This document shows, one piece after another, positions 23,501 through 32,664 of a stretch of 46,795 nt of DNA. Where the stretch lies: NCBI GenBank assembly GCA_019693395.1, contig JAAMXP010000513.1:358-47152 (forward strand), given 5' to 3'. The translations under genes and the position numbers were made by a program. Each line of letters begins with the position of its first letter. Within the stretch, counting starts at the first letter, position 1. A model generated the notes under the pieces. The model did not search any database, was not told the DNA's origin, and saw only the letters and a program-made list of their open reading frames with translations. The DNA comes from Ettlia oleoabundans. Its lineage: Eukaryota; Chlorophyta; Chlorophyceae; Chlamydomonadales.

Positions 23501-24758
23501 TACCGTTTGAACTATTTTGATCACAAGTACAAGTCGATAGTTGGATCACGTAGGTGTCAGGACCTTTCTGACTGAAATGTGTGGCATGTCTTGTGCAGGT
23601 TCGACGCCCGTCGTGGATCAGCCAGGCAGGCAGCAGCAGCCCAGCAGACAGCTGCAGCAGCCTAGTAGCCAGCAGCAGAGGCCTGCCGCACCCCAGCCTA
23701 GGCAGCAAGCGACTGCAGGGGATACATCGTCTGCAAGCTCAGTACTCGGTGGTCGATATGCATGCTTACAGCCTTTCCTGGCTGAGTTACAGCCCTTACG
23801 TGGTCTGGAGGAGTTGGAAGGCCTTCTTCATAGTGGCCTTGCCATCAACATCCTGCACTCTGACCCGCCGTTGCAGCTCGCGCTGACCTGGCTGTGCCAG
23901 TCAGTCAGCATGTGCTCACCTGCACGAGGCAGTATCGACAGCATCTTCTTAAACGGGGCGCTGCGGTCGAAGTGGCGTGAGGCAGAGGTGCCAGTGCTGC
24001 AGGCCTGGCTGCAGCTATATGCAGCAGTGGTGCCACGGCAGAGGAACAAAGAAGCCCTGGTCAGTGCTATCTTGAAGGAGCTGGGCAACCCTGATCGGGA
24101 GCAGCACCAGCGGAATGTGGTGTATGACAGAGCTACCTTGCTGATCAGGCAGGCTGCGCAGCAAGCACGTCTACAACGCACTGCCCCAGCTGGCAGCAGA
24201 GCGGCTAGCGCAATAGCTGGGGGCGGACTGTTGCCAGCTGGCACCGCGGGTGCGATGCCCGCAGTGCTGGGTACCAACACGGGCACAATATCCGTTCAGG
24301 AGCAGCAGCAGAAGCAGCAACAGCAGCAACAAGTATCAGCTTTTGTTGACATTGCTCCTACCTCGGCAGGCTCAGGGGTGCCAGCTGTCGGCTGTTCTTT
24401 GCATGCAATTCCTGGCGCCATGAGCTATGCGGGCGTGGCGGCCCCAGCCGTCTCAGCGGCCCAGCCGCTGCCGCAACAACATGAGCACCAGCATGGACAT
24501 TCCTTGGCAGTCGCTGGTGTCCCTGGCATGGCAGCAGATGCAGATCTGGCGGCTGCATTGGCAGCCGTTACGCCCACCATGCCAGCGGCCAGCGACTTCG
24601 CGCCATTTCCAGCGTCGAGCTCTTCCATTGCTGCGCTGGCGTCACAGTTTTTACCTCACATGCCTATGCTGCAGTTGCCCCTACCCTTCCCGCCCATGCC
24701 GATGCCAGATAGGAATGCAGCCGCAGCATCAGCAGTGCAAGACATGCCTCAGCCGTAG
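20587..24758 (+). CDS. Transposon companion protein with HMG-box-like domain and AT-hook-like motifs
   Basis: Nine exons join in phase: 20587-21103, 21230-21530, 21708-21759, 21919-22213, 22405-22469, 22603-22669, 22752-22825, 22950-23046, 23599-24758; 2,628 nt, 875 aa. The N-terminus is acidic, with a nuclear-localisation-like GRKRKRGFPWGKHPE. A glutamine run from a CAG repeat follows near residues 146-165. Two AT-hook-like cores come next (RRKGRPGQL and KKGRPDAF); the second opens an HMG-box-like segment (about 310-380: DAFGAFALYR...NAWKAEPPSVRDMWVEKARQ). Residues near 618-652 (VPVLQAWLQLYAAV...NKEALVSAILKELG) resemble a SAP-like helical pair. The last third is Ala/Gln/Pro-rich. All this suggests nuclear DNA binding, perhaps to the TIRs; that role is inference. 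Exon 3 (52 nt) is the weakest join. Confidence 0.72.
21021..21074 (+). repeat. CAG-rich tract encoding polyglutamine
   Basis: Repeated CAG/CAA codons in exon 1 of the transposon companion gene. A second, CAG/CAA-mixed tract lies at about 24301-24332 in its last exon. Confidence 0.9.
23047..23598 (+). other. Long intron of the companion gene with a C12 tract
   Basis: At about 550 nt this is the longest intron in the element. It contains a run of twelve C at about 23424-23435. A minus-strand open frame crosses it (23228-23524) but shows no recognised domain. Confidence 0.5.
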
Positions 24759-24852
24759 ATGTAGTTGAACCTCCAAGCATTGCAAGCAGTGTTTCTATAA
24801 CAGCGTATTGTTGCAGTTTCGAGCCTGTGTATTATGAATGGGCATCCACAGG

Positions 24853-24857
24853 TTACA
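24853..24857 (-). promoter_or_regulatory. Putative TGTAA poly(A) signal of the transposase
   Basis: TTACA on the plus strand lies about 145 bases beyond the transposase stop, in the short gap between the two convergent transposon genes. Confidence 0.4.
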
Positions 24858-25002
24858 AGTGGCTGCTATGTCTCTGAATCTGCTACTTTTCACCGCCTCT
24901 CTACATGGACTTATATTTATTCCAAGAAGCATCCGACGATAGGTTGATCAAGGCTGATAGGTTGGTCATGACAGCTGTGGATAAAGCCTGCCAACAGGTA
25001 GA

Positions 25003-28000
25003 TTATGTTGATGCAGGCATGATCCAACCAGCTTCTGTGAAGGCCTTTGCTGCTTGCATCTCCTGCGCCCCAACTTGTATTGCCCACGCGTTCAGCACGT
25101 GTTTCCGACCCTGGCACATGGCCTGCCCAGTTGGCGTCTCTGCTTGCTGCTCTTCATCGCACTGTGCTGCCAATGCAAGCTCCAGCAGCCGTCGCTGGTG
25201 CTGATAATACTGCAGCGCATTCAGGGCATCCTGTGGAAGGAAGCGCAATTCTTCCTCACAACGTTTGAGTTCCTGAGTGATGCAGTACAACCTGTACCGT
25301 AGATGCTGCTCAGTTAGGCCCTGAGCTGCAGATGCTGCTGTCCACGGAAGCACATTACTGAAAATATCTGCCTCTTCCCAGGCAGGGAGCTGAAAACATG
25401 GCGGTTGGTTAAAGCGCTGCCAGGCCTCCCAGACAGCCATCAGCTCCCGAATCTGCCGCACACGGTACCTAATCCTGCAAATATACAGCGGGATGCCCAA
25501 ACCCCAGAATTACATGTGTGTTTGCAAAAAGGCTGACATGGATGGAAAAAAAATGAACTAGCGAATGCATAATAAACCATACGGGTACACAAAGAAGGCA
25601 ACTGTACAACAGGGAACAGTCCCAGCATCAAACTAAGCCTTGAATTGCCCAGAGTCATCAGCTCCACCCGTACTCACTTGTCTCGGATGAGGCCTGTGTT
25701 GTGCCCTGACTGTACCTCCATGCCGCGGTCTTCTTGCAGGGTAGCCAGGAAGGAAACGTGACGCTCAACCTTCACCTCAATGTTGCGCACGCTGGTGGTC
25801 CGCAAACCCTCGGCGGCTTCCTGCTTAGTGCATGGCAGCAACAACCGTGTCCCATGCGCTGAAGACTGCGAGACGGCTGCAAATGCCACCAAATGAATGT
25901 AGCCTGCATTGAAGCACTCCGACAAGATGATGCTGACGCCCACAAGCCAGCGATAAAACCAAACACAGGTCTTAGGTGTCATTTGTATGACAAGTGACAC
26001 CTGCAGCTTGTCATACAGGTGAAAGGTATGACTGCACCTGATACTGCGGGTCGACCGGCTGCCAATCTTGCGCAGTTGTGGAGATGCCCAGCCTCCTACG
26101 CAGCCGTTTGAGGTCAGCTTCCAACTTAGGAAGGTACTTGGGATCGTTGACCTGGACCGCCAGCGCCCGCCCGGTGTTGCTGTCCAGCCCTGCGATAACA
26201 GCGCTGCCGCCCCGTGCAGTCAGGCTCTCATACAACCCCCTAGCTGCCAACGTCTTGACATACAGCTCTGGGTCAGTCAGCTTCATCGCTCCTACACAAG
26301 GGAAATGCTTCACGCTGTTGAGAACAACGCATGGAGGCTCTAGGTTGAGATGTGGGAATACATTTAGTAGCAGCTTTGTTTCTGAGAGTCAAGACTGTAA
26401 ACCCTCAAAAGCAAAAGCAAAGCAGCATCGGCTCACCCTGCTCTGGCTGCTCGAAGCGGGCATCTGGGTCAAGCTGAAAACCCTGCTGAGCTGCGAAAGC
26501 CAGCGTTGCGTCCCGCTCGCCTAGCAGTTTGCTCTTACGTCGCTCTGTGTGGCGTAGGGTCTTGCAAAGGACAAAAAAGGAAACGCAGGCACCCTATTGG
26601 CTGCCAAATCTGCTACCAGCATCCAGCTGTCCAATGGCAGGTGACCCACCTGCACCAGCAACTCTGCGCTGCGCCGGTACTTGCGGCTGGCCAGGTGAAT
26701 AAGAGCCAGCTCCAGCGTTAGAATGCGGTGCGGCTTTGCCTGGTACCGTTGGATCCGTGCAACTGGCTTGAGCTCTGCCTGCATAAGAAGAAAGGATTTG
26801 CTGCTGTTGAAGAATGAGCCCGTGGACTTGCTGTGCCAAGCAAAGGTGGGCACTATAACTGCAATAAATTGGTGCGGTGCAACACTAAAAACACAATGGT
26901 GCGGCAGGTCACGATGCTCACACTGCCATCAAAGGCAGGGAAGGGCCCAAAGGACTTCCACGCACCCAAATACGTTCCATGACCTCTCCATCAGTGCGGC
27001 CCAGCCCATCACCAAACATGGCACTGAACTCCAGCTGGCAATCCAGGTTGTGGCCGGCCTTGGCATGCAACCAGCCAATATAGCAGCGCAACTTCTTGGC
27101 AAGGTTGGGGAAGTACTTGGCAAGGTGCTTGGAAAACTGGCAGTTGATGTCCAACACAAACTCCTTGACTTGCGGCAGCGCAGCCGGCTGGTCCTTGGTG
27201 CCATACAGCACAACCATCAGCAGCGCAACGTACTGCGCAAAGTGCTCGTGGTAAGGGCTGGACATGAACGTCCCGCAAACCGGCACATTGTGCTTGCAAG
27301 CGCCGCCACTGATATTCTTTTCATCAACCACAGTGCTGCCTCCACTTTTCGCTGTCTCCCGCGAGCATGTCAGGTTGGCCTCGCATGTGGCAACATCATC
27401 GCCTACACAGTAACATAACCAACTACGACATCAAACACAGGACACCAGCCACAATTAAGCACACCTGAGCACACCTGTCAACAATTCAAAACCAGAGGAG
27501 GACGCAAGTCCACGCACCTGGCGTGTCGCCATCATCCCGAAGCTGCTCAGCTGCGCCACGTAGACCCATCGCTAGCTCGCCAGCTCGGGTGAAATATATG
27601 CTGACCTGTGGTTGTAGACCAGCGTGCTCATATGCAGCTGTGATTGCGTTTCCACATGCACCATAGTGGTTCTGCTTTGCATTGCCATCAGCTGAGAGGC
27701 TTAGGCTGCGCTGCTCTGCTTGTACACCAGACCGCAACACGTACTGCCACGTCTGTGCTTGAGACATCTGCACTCAAAATCTGCTCAACACAATGGTCAC
27801 AAATGTAAAGCGCAACAAGTAGTAGAAACAGATAAAATAGATAATCCATGACTAAACACTCACAATGCCAATTGCTTAACGCGCAACACCAGCTCACCTT
27901 GGGAAGCAGCTGATAGTTGGGTGCCTGTTGTAGGGATGGGCAAGTACTGCCGGCCGCACCGATTGCCAGCAGTATGCCAGCAGCGCCATTTTCCTCGAAA

Positions 28001-29334
28001 CCTGCTGCCTCAGCGCCAACCCCACCAGCCTCTGGGGCTGCTCCTCCTATTGCCGGCACCACAGCAACCGTTTGAAAACCCTCTCGTGCCGCTGCGAGTG
28101 GTGCCTGAGCTGACAACAGCTGATTGCTTTGTTGCTGCCCTGCGGTTACGTCTGCCCCAACCAACTGCTGCAACTGGGCACCAGCACAAGGAGGACAGTG
28201 GCCAATGCTGCTGGAGAATATGTCAGCGCCGCACCTTGCAGGGCTGTTGGCAAGGTATTGCTCGACCCGCGCATGCCGCAATGCAGGCCCCAAGATTTTA
28301 GGAACTAGAGGCAGAGTTTTGCGGGGCTGCACTTGCAGCTGCTCGGTATATTCAGCGTATTGGCTAAGCACAGAAGCAAAATTATTCACAGCCACGCCCG
28401 CCTCAACCTCCAGCAAGCCGTGCAACAAAACCAGCGGCCCCTCCAGCCAGGAATGGGCTGCCACAGGAGAGGTGGCATGACAGTCGATGGCTGCTGGATG
28501 CATTTCAAAAAGGGCACACCCACAGCTGCAGGCACAAACCAAATCACTGGGACATACTGTAAGCCAGCGGGGTGAACTGCCCACCAGGTGACACATTGGA
28601 AGCTGTGCACACTTTGAACGGCATGCTCACGTCAATGTGAATGCATGAATTTGACCCCAGCATACCTCGGCGAGGGGATGGATATGGCCCCGGTGCCACA
28701 CATTGTTCTCAACAGGACCTTGCGCCAGCCAACAACCTGGGCTTTACCGCTGCACGTGCAATTAGGCTGCGCTGCTTCTTGTATGTATTGTAGCACCCGT
28801 TGCTGGTACAGCTGCAACCGCTGCTGTAAGTCCTGACGGCGGTATTCTGCTATCTGCGGGGCTCGCATGATGCGATACTGCACACCTAGCTCATCATGCT
28901 CACGGAACTGCTGCTCAAACTTTGCACAGCGTTGGCCGTGGGCTGACAAGCCGGCGTCGGCTTCCGGCAACCACAGGTTGGTGGGCTTGTTGCCAGGTTG
29001 TGCACTGCCGTGGTGTTCATCAAGGCTGTCATAGACACCACAGTCATCATCAAAGAACACATTTTCATCATCCCCAAGCAGTGCTGCTGCAACCTGCCAG
29101 TTCGCCCTGCTACGGTTGAGGCTGCGGCCCTTTGCCGCCGCCTGTGCCGCCTTGGCAGCTTCTGCTGCTTTGGCTACCCTCGCATGCTCAGCTGCTTGTC
29201 GGCGTTGTTCTTCCGCTGTGGGCTTCTTGTAGCGCAGATTCCAGCCTGCAGCCTGGGACGCACTATGACAACCCTCAGGCCAAGAACCCCTCCCCCGATA
29301 TTGCGCCGCGGAAAGCTTGGTCTGCACCTTTCAT
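25003..29334 (-). CDS. KDZ (Kyakuja-Dileera-Zisupton) superfamily transposase
   Basis: Minus-strand exons, 5' to 3': 29328-29334, 28666-29245, 27898-28576, 27518-27767, 26966-27402, 26650-26778, 26437-26560, 26038-26291, 25678-25970 (or to 26000), 25003-25474; about 1,074 aa. An Ala/Glu coiled-coil-like N-terminus is followed by a cysteine cluster (CTC near 175-185, then CPSDLVCACSCGC from about 204) and CPPCAG. The core shows KDZ hallmarks in order: LSADGNAKQNHYG (D about 449), VVDEKNISGGACKHNVPV, VLDINCQFSKHL (D about 590) and GRTDGEVMERIW (E about 645). The Asp, Asp and Glu are the likely DDE catalytic residues. The C-terminus is helical and charged (IRYRVRQIRELMAVWEAW). It would excise and reinsert the element by recognising the TIRs. 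No frameshift was seen. The 7-nt first exon (ATGAAAG) is inferred from phase. Confidence 0.85.
25984..26017. repeat. 11-bp perfect inverted repeat inside the transposase gene
   Basis: TGTATGACAAG (25984-25994) and CTTGTCATACA (26007-26017) are separated by 12 bases. The hairpin overlaps the intron following exon 8, where the acceptor choice is ambiguous. Confidence 0.85.
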
Positions 29335-29457
29335 GTGTTTGCTAACATCAACTTATGATGAACAGGGTCCGTGTGCACGTTGACAACAACCACGGCGTTC
29401 GCCTTAGGCCCTCGCGGGCAAGCACAACGCGATAATGACCTTATAATACAGCAATGC

Positions 29458-29584
29458 AACGCTTTAGCGGCCAAGTTGCAGCCTGTTTTGGGAAGTGCTT
29501 GGGAGAAGTCATTCGAGTTCACTATGGGAGGCCATTGAGCCGGGTGAGGTGACGCAGCATAGGCCCTTCGTGGGCCCTTAGCTG
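29458..29584 (-). repeat. Right terminal inverted repeat, 127 bp
   Basis: The exact reverse complement of 20340-20466 by base-by-base reading. Confidence 0.95.
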
Positions 29585-29591
29585 TGGTGAA
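29585..29591. repeat. Right target-site duplication TGGTGAA
   Basis: Second copy of the 7-bp sequence flanking the transposon. Confidence 0.85.
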
Positions 29592-29794
29592 AAGGAAGCA
29601 CGATTTCCCAAGCCATGTCCTCTCAAAGCAGCAATCGCTGGATGGGCAGGGTTGCCTTGGCTTTTGGCCTCACCCGGGGTGAGAGGACCTTCAGTCAACC
29701 TTGGATACGCAAGCCCTCTTGAGGCAGGGTCGCTCGGCTGCTGCAGGTGTGTAGGTGACTCACCCAGATCTCCGCTGTCCTTGCTGCAACAGGG

Positions 29795-30652
29795 ATGTTC
29801 TCATGCACAGCTGCCGGCTGCCGCCGCGCCTTGTCAGCGGCCCAGCTAGGCGCCGCCGCGGCCCTGTGGGTAACGGCGCTGTCGATGTTCTGCAGCGAGC
29901 TGTCTGAGAACGTTGCTTGGAGAGAACTCCTGAGTTGCAGACACAAAAATTCAAATGCTCAATCTGAAACAAATTGCATTCTCGATGTGCAGGGCAATCG
30001 GGCTGGGAAGCTAGAAGCTAGGCTTCGTGGGCTTCACAAGGGAGCAATGCCCAAACTGTGCTGGCCCTACCTGCTGCCTGGCACAGCGCTCGTCACTGTG
30101 GCTGGCCTCATGTCGGTAGCGGTAGCGCTTGCTGCAGCGTCGGCAGTTGAGCCGCAGCGCTCCCGGGCGCACTGTCTGAAAAAGTTTCTGGATTTGTTGT
30201 TTTGGTTCAGCCTGTTTTTCCTCGTGCCGCTGCTGGGACCCTTTCTGTTAGCTCTCTTCTGCACGCTGATCTCCCGTGATGACCCTCTAGACATGCGAAG
30301 CATGGCCGCAGCCTTGACTGCATCTCTGCTCTACAGCAGCGCCTTTGTTTCTTTCCTTGGAGCAGGCGTGTTCTTGCTGGTGCAGGGGGCAGCGGAACCT
30401 GGATGCTCCGGAAATGCTGCTGCGGCACCCGTCTTTTCCGGCGTGGCTGCCGGCACAGCGGCGCTCACCATGATTGTCATTTTTTTCTGGTGCCTGCATG
30501 GACTCCGCCTTGTGATGCCCCCACCAGTCAATACCTTGTTGTGCCGTGTTGTTGCTCATGTGAGCGGGAGAGCCTCCATGCTGTTCTGCAAGTCTGTTGA
30601 AGATGACGGTATTGCCTCTGTTGACAGCAGCTCTGTCGCAAGCTCTGTGTAA
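29795..30652 (+). CDS. Multispan membrane protein, single exon, function unknown
   Basis: One uninterrupted frame of 285 aa from ATG to TAA. An Ala-rich N-terminus (residues about 13-32) is weakly hydrophobic. Four strong spans follow near 90-113 (PYLLPGTALVTVAGLMSVAV), 128-150 (LDLLFWFSLFFLVPLLGPFL), 166-187 and 204-228 (AGTAALTMIVIFFWCLHGL). The tail is acidic and Ser-rich (DDGIASVDSSSVASSV). No family is recognised. The stop overlaps a TGTAA motif and another lies near 30849. An intron hidden in residues 40-85, where sequence is less hydrophobic and Asn-rich, is possible. Its start is 204 bp from the transposon end, so its promoter may be split or displaced by the insertion. Confidence 0.6.
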   Translation: MFSCTAAGCRRALSAAQLGAAAALWVTALSMFCSELSENVAWRELLSCRHKNSNAQSETNCILDVQGNRAGKLEARLRGLHKGAMPKLCWPYLLPGTALVTVAGLMSVAVALAAASAVEPQRSRAHCLKKFLDLLFWFSLFFLVPLLGPFLLALFCTLISRDDPLDMRSMAAALTASLLYSSAFVSFLGAGVFLLVQGAAEPGCSGNAAAAPVFSGVAAGTAALTMIVIFFWCLHGLRLVMPPPVNTLLCRVVAHVSGRASMLFCKSVEDDGIASVDSSSVASSV

Positions 30653-31244
30653 AGGTTTTGCTGTGACATTCCAGTGACACCAGCAACAATAACACCGCTG
30701 CTATTGCCACCTCGGCATCCAACCCTAACACAGCCCAGCAGCCGAGCAACTTCTCAAGCTCTTGCAAAGAGGTTAAGGGCAGCAGTCCAAGTCCTTTTAG
30801 GGCTCTCGCTGTCCTTTTCCGGCCCGCTTGTGTGCACGTATCGCAAGCCCTGTAAGTGTCGGTTGAACAGATGCGCAGGGTTACAGACAGTACATGTTGC
30901 CAAATGCCCATGCGATAGCCCTTTGCAAACCGGAAATACGAAAGGGAACAAATCGAACGCAAAGAAGACTTGGAAAGGCACGAAGCAGGAGGGCAGGGGA
31001 AACTGGGAGTTGGATGGTGGACCGGGCAGAGGTCAAGCATTGCTCAGCGCAAGAAGCCTGTGCACTATGGGAATGGGTAAGAAGATGCCAAGGCGCTTCT
31101 GTTTGCGGAGGAGTGCCAGCGCAAAGGTGTGCAGGCGAGTGGCATCGGAGAGTGGCAAACGTTGAACCAGGTGGCATGCTTGCTGTGGGGAGTGTGCGAG
31201 CGAAGCAGGCAAAGCACGCCCCAAGCCATTGCAGGCACGCGGCA
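30653..31244. other. Intergenic stretch, nothing supported
   Basis: About 590 bp with several open frames on both strands but no domain, splice logic or RNA signal that I can defend. Confidence 0.4.
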
Positions 31245-31637
31245 CTAATTTCCACTGCGTGGCAGAAAGGGCAGCTGGGCAAGGACACACTCAGTAAATA
31301 AAAGAGATAATTGTGGGTACGGTGGGCTAAGGCGCAAGGACTGGAGGGCAGTGAATGCCGAGCTGGCATGAATCAAACGGCATGCCAGCTCCACATCAGA
31401 GGTGCGCAAAAAATCCATTGTAGAACTGAGTGCAACGTCCAGCGGCGTGTCACCAGAATGGTCCACTGCCTCGCAGGTGTCGGGTGCTACAGCAACAAGC
31501 AGCTGCACCGCAGTGGAACGCAGGTGCATTGCCGCCAGATGCAGCGGTGTACGACCCTGGTCAGTTTTGAACCATGCCGCTGCTGGTGCTTTCCGCAGCA
31601 GCAGCTCAATTATTGCAGGTGATGTCTCGCATGTCTG
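31245..31637 (-). CDS. Ankyrin-repeat exon, probable 3' end of a minus-strand gene
   Basis: On the minus strand a frame beginning after a GGCAG acceptor reads CETSPAIIELLLRK, then DQGRTPLHLAAMHLRSTAVQ, then DHSGDTPLDVALSS, and ends at TGA (31245-31247). These are two clear ankyrin repeats: the TPLH and TPLD turns and the helix pairs are in place. Ankyrin repeats bind other proteins, so no specific function follows. The upstream exons were not found; the next sequence on this strand is the antisense of an LRR exon. Either the gene is truncated or its upstream exons lie further away and overlap other genes. The last 30 or so residues before the stop may be intron or UTR read-through. Confidence 0.55.
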   Translation of the reverse strand, partial: QTCETSPAIIELLLRKAPAAAWFKTDQGRTPLHLAAMHLRSTAVQLLVAVAPDTCEAVDHSGDTPLDVALSSTMDFLRTSDVELACRLIHASSAFTALQSLRLSPPYPQLSLLFTECVLAQLPFLPRSGN

Positions 31638-31656
31638 CCATCCACGCTAGCAGCTG

Positions 31657-31880
31657 CAACACGCCTGGAGACGTTGGACTTTTCAAACAACCACCTGCTG
31701 GCTGCCACCTGCAGCGAACTAGATCAGCTGCTGGAGAGCCTACCGGCACTTCGCAGGGTAAATTTGGCAGCAACTGGGATTGAGGAGCGGGTGTTGCAGC
31801 ACCTGCGCAAAATTGCGCCAAGCCATTTAACCATCGTGCCACAGCCAAATCAGGAGAAAGACTATTGGATACCATGGTGA
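31657..31880 (+). CDS. Leucine-rich-repeat C-terminal exon (partial gene)
   Basis: The plus strand reads RLETLDFSNNHLLA, then LDQLLESLPALRRVNLAATG, then RVLQHLRKI, and ends in a W-I-P-W tail and TGA. The leucine spacing and the Asn-containing turns are those of leucine-rich repeats. The exon starts after a CTAG or GCAG acceptor at about 31650-31658, in phase 1. No upstream LRR exon was identified in the 1 kb to the left, so this is either the end of a gene with a very long intron or a gene fragment. Confidence 0.5.
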
Positions 31881-31918
31881 ACCCTGCTGAGGCCAATGCC
31901 GCCTGCTATCCATTTGAC

Positions 31919-32520
31919 CTAGCATGGCGCACCAGGTGGAGGCCGCTTTGGCGGCATGAAGCTGCCTTCCTCATACATCACTTCCGGCCGACAACCTGTG
32001 GCCAGTCCGGTTTCCAACGCTTGCTGCCCTCTCGGTGGCAAGTGCACAGATTCGCTGCATTACAACCAGTTCCAGCTTGGAAAGGCAAACCGTTGCGTTC
32101 ACAACGAGTCAAAACAACAAACGGCTAGTTGGTAGGACCAACGACATGCACGAATGCTGGTGCCAGCAGCCACAGGCTCTGCTATCTTACTTGCCATCGG
32201 TCTTATTCCACTCGCCAGTGTTCCCTGTACAAGGCTCATGACCTGCTGCCGATAAGGTGTGAGGAACCGCAGACGTTCCGGCTTGTCCATGCCACAGTAG
32301 TTGCACACTCATTAAAAACACTGACTAATCGCATACCATCGCCGTCAATGGTATGTTACTTGTGCATGAGGAGCTTGCCCGTGTCAACAGTCGCTGTTGT
32401 AGCATGGACCTCTGCCGCCAAGCGCGGGCGCAGCGCTGCGCTCAGCGCTGCCCGCCAGCTAGGCATCCAGCTCAATGTTGGGTTACCATGCTGGTGAATG
32501 GATCATTCTGCGGCGCTGGT
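31919..32520 (-). CDS. Unassigned minus-strand gene, structure incomplete
   Basis: The last exon (31919-32054, minus) is persuasive: after a GCAG acceptor it reads ESVHLPPRGQQALETGLATG and PEVMYEEGSFMPPKRPPPGA, then Cys and TAG. Upstream on the same strand a Cys-containing piece (CNYCGMDKPERLRFLTPYRQ, about 32240-32315) and a possible start exon (MQPAPQNDPFTSM, about 32470-32510) lie in line. I could not connect them with consistent phases. The CNYCG motif hints at a small zinc site. No family is recognised, and the true gene may be two genes. Confidence 0.35.
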
Positions 32521-32664
32521 TGCATCGTTCCTTTGGTGCTGTGGCTGACGCCGCCTAGGCGAAGGATCACGGAGGATGTCGGGCGATCAAGAGGAAATAG
32601 AGGGTTTGAGCCGCGTGCTCACGCGATTCGCGCTGACAGAAGATCACCGACTTGAACAGGCGAG

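Larger units (their letters stand above)
20340..29584. mobile_element. Intact KDZ/Zisupton-type DNA transposon, 9,245 bp
   Basis: The element is bounded by two inverted 127-bp repeats (20340-20466 and 29458-29584) that I compared base by base and found identical, and by a 7-bp direct repeat TGGTGAA outside them. It carries two convergent genes with stops 244 bp apart: a plus-strand HMG-box companion (20587-24758) and a minus-strand KDZ-type transposase (25003-29334). Each reading frame rebuilds across eight or nine introns without a frameshift or premature stop. Known members of the superfamily (Zisupton in particular) make about 8-bp duplications and cut and paste through a DDE-type transposase. 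Identical TIRs and a clean duplication indicate a recent insertion. Whether it is still mobile cannot be told from sequence. Confidence 0.9.

Noticed and set aside
22938..23708. 256-aa minus-strand open frame inside the transposon
   Set aside because: It crosses an intron and exon of the companion gene, has no recognised domain and a composition like random GC-rich sequence.
20587..29334. Idea that the element carries a TET/JBP DNA-modification gene, as some fungal KDZ elements are associated with
   Set aside because: No iron/2-oxoglutarate dioxygenase motif was seen in either gene or in their introns.
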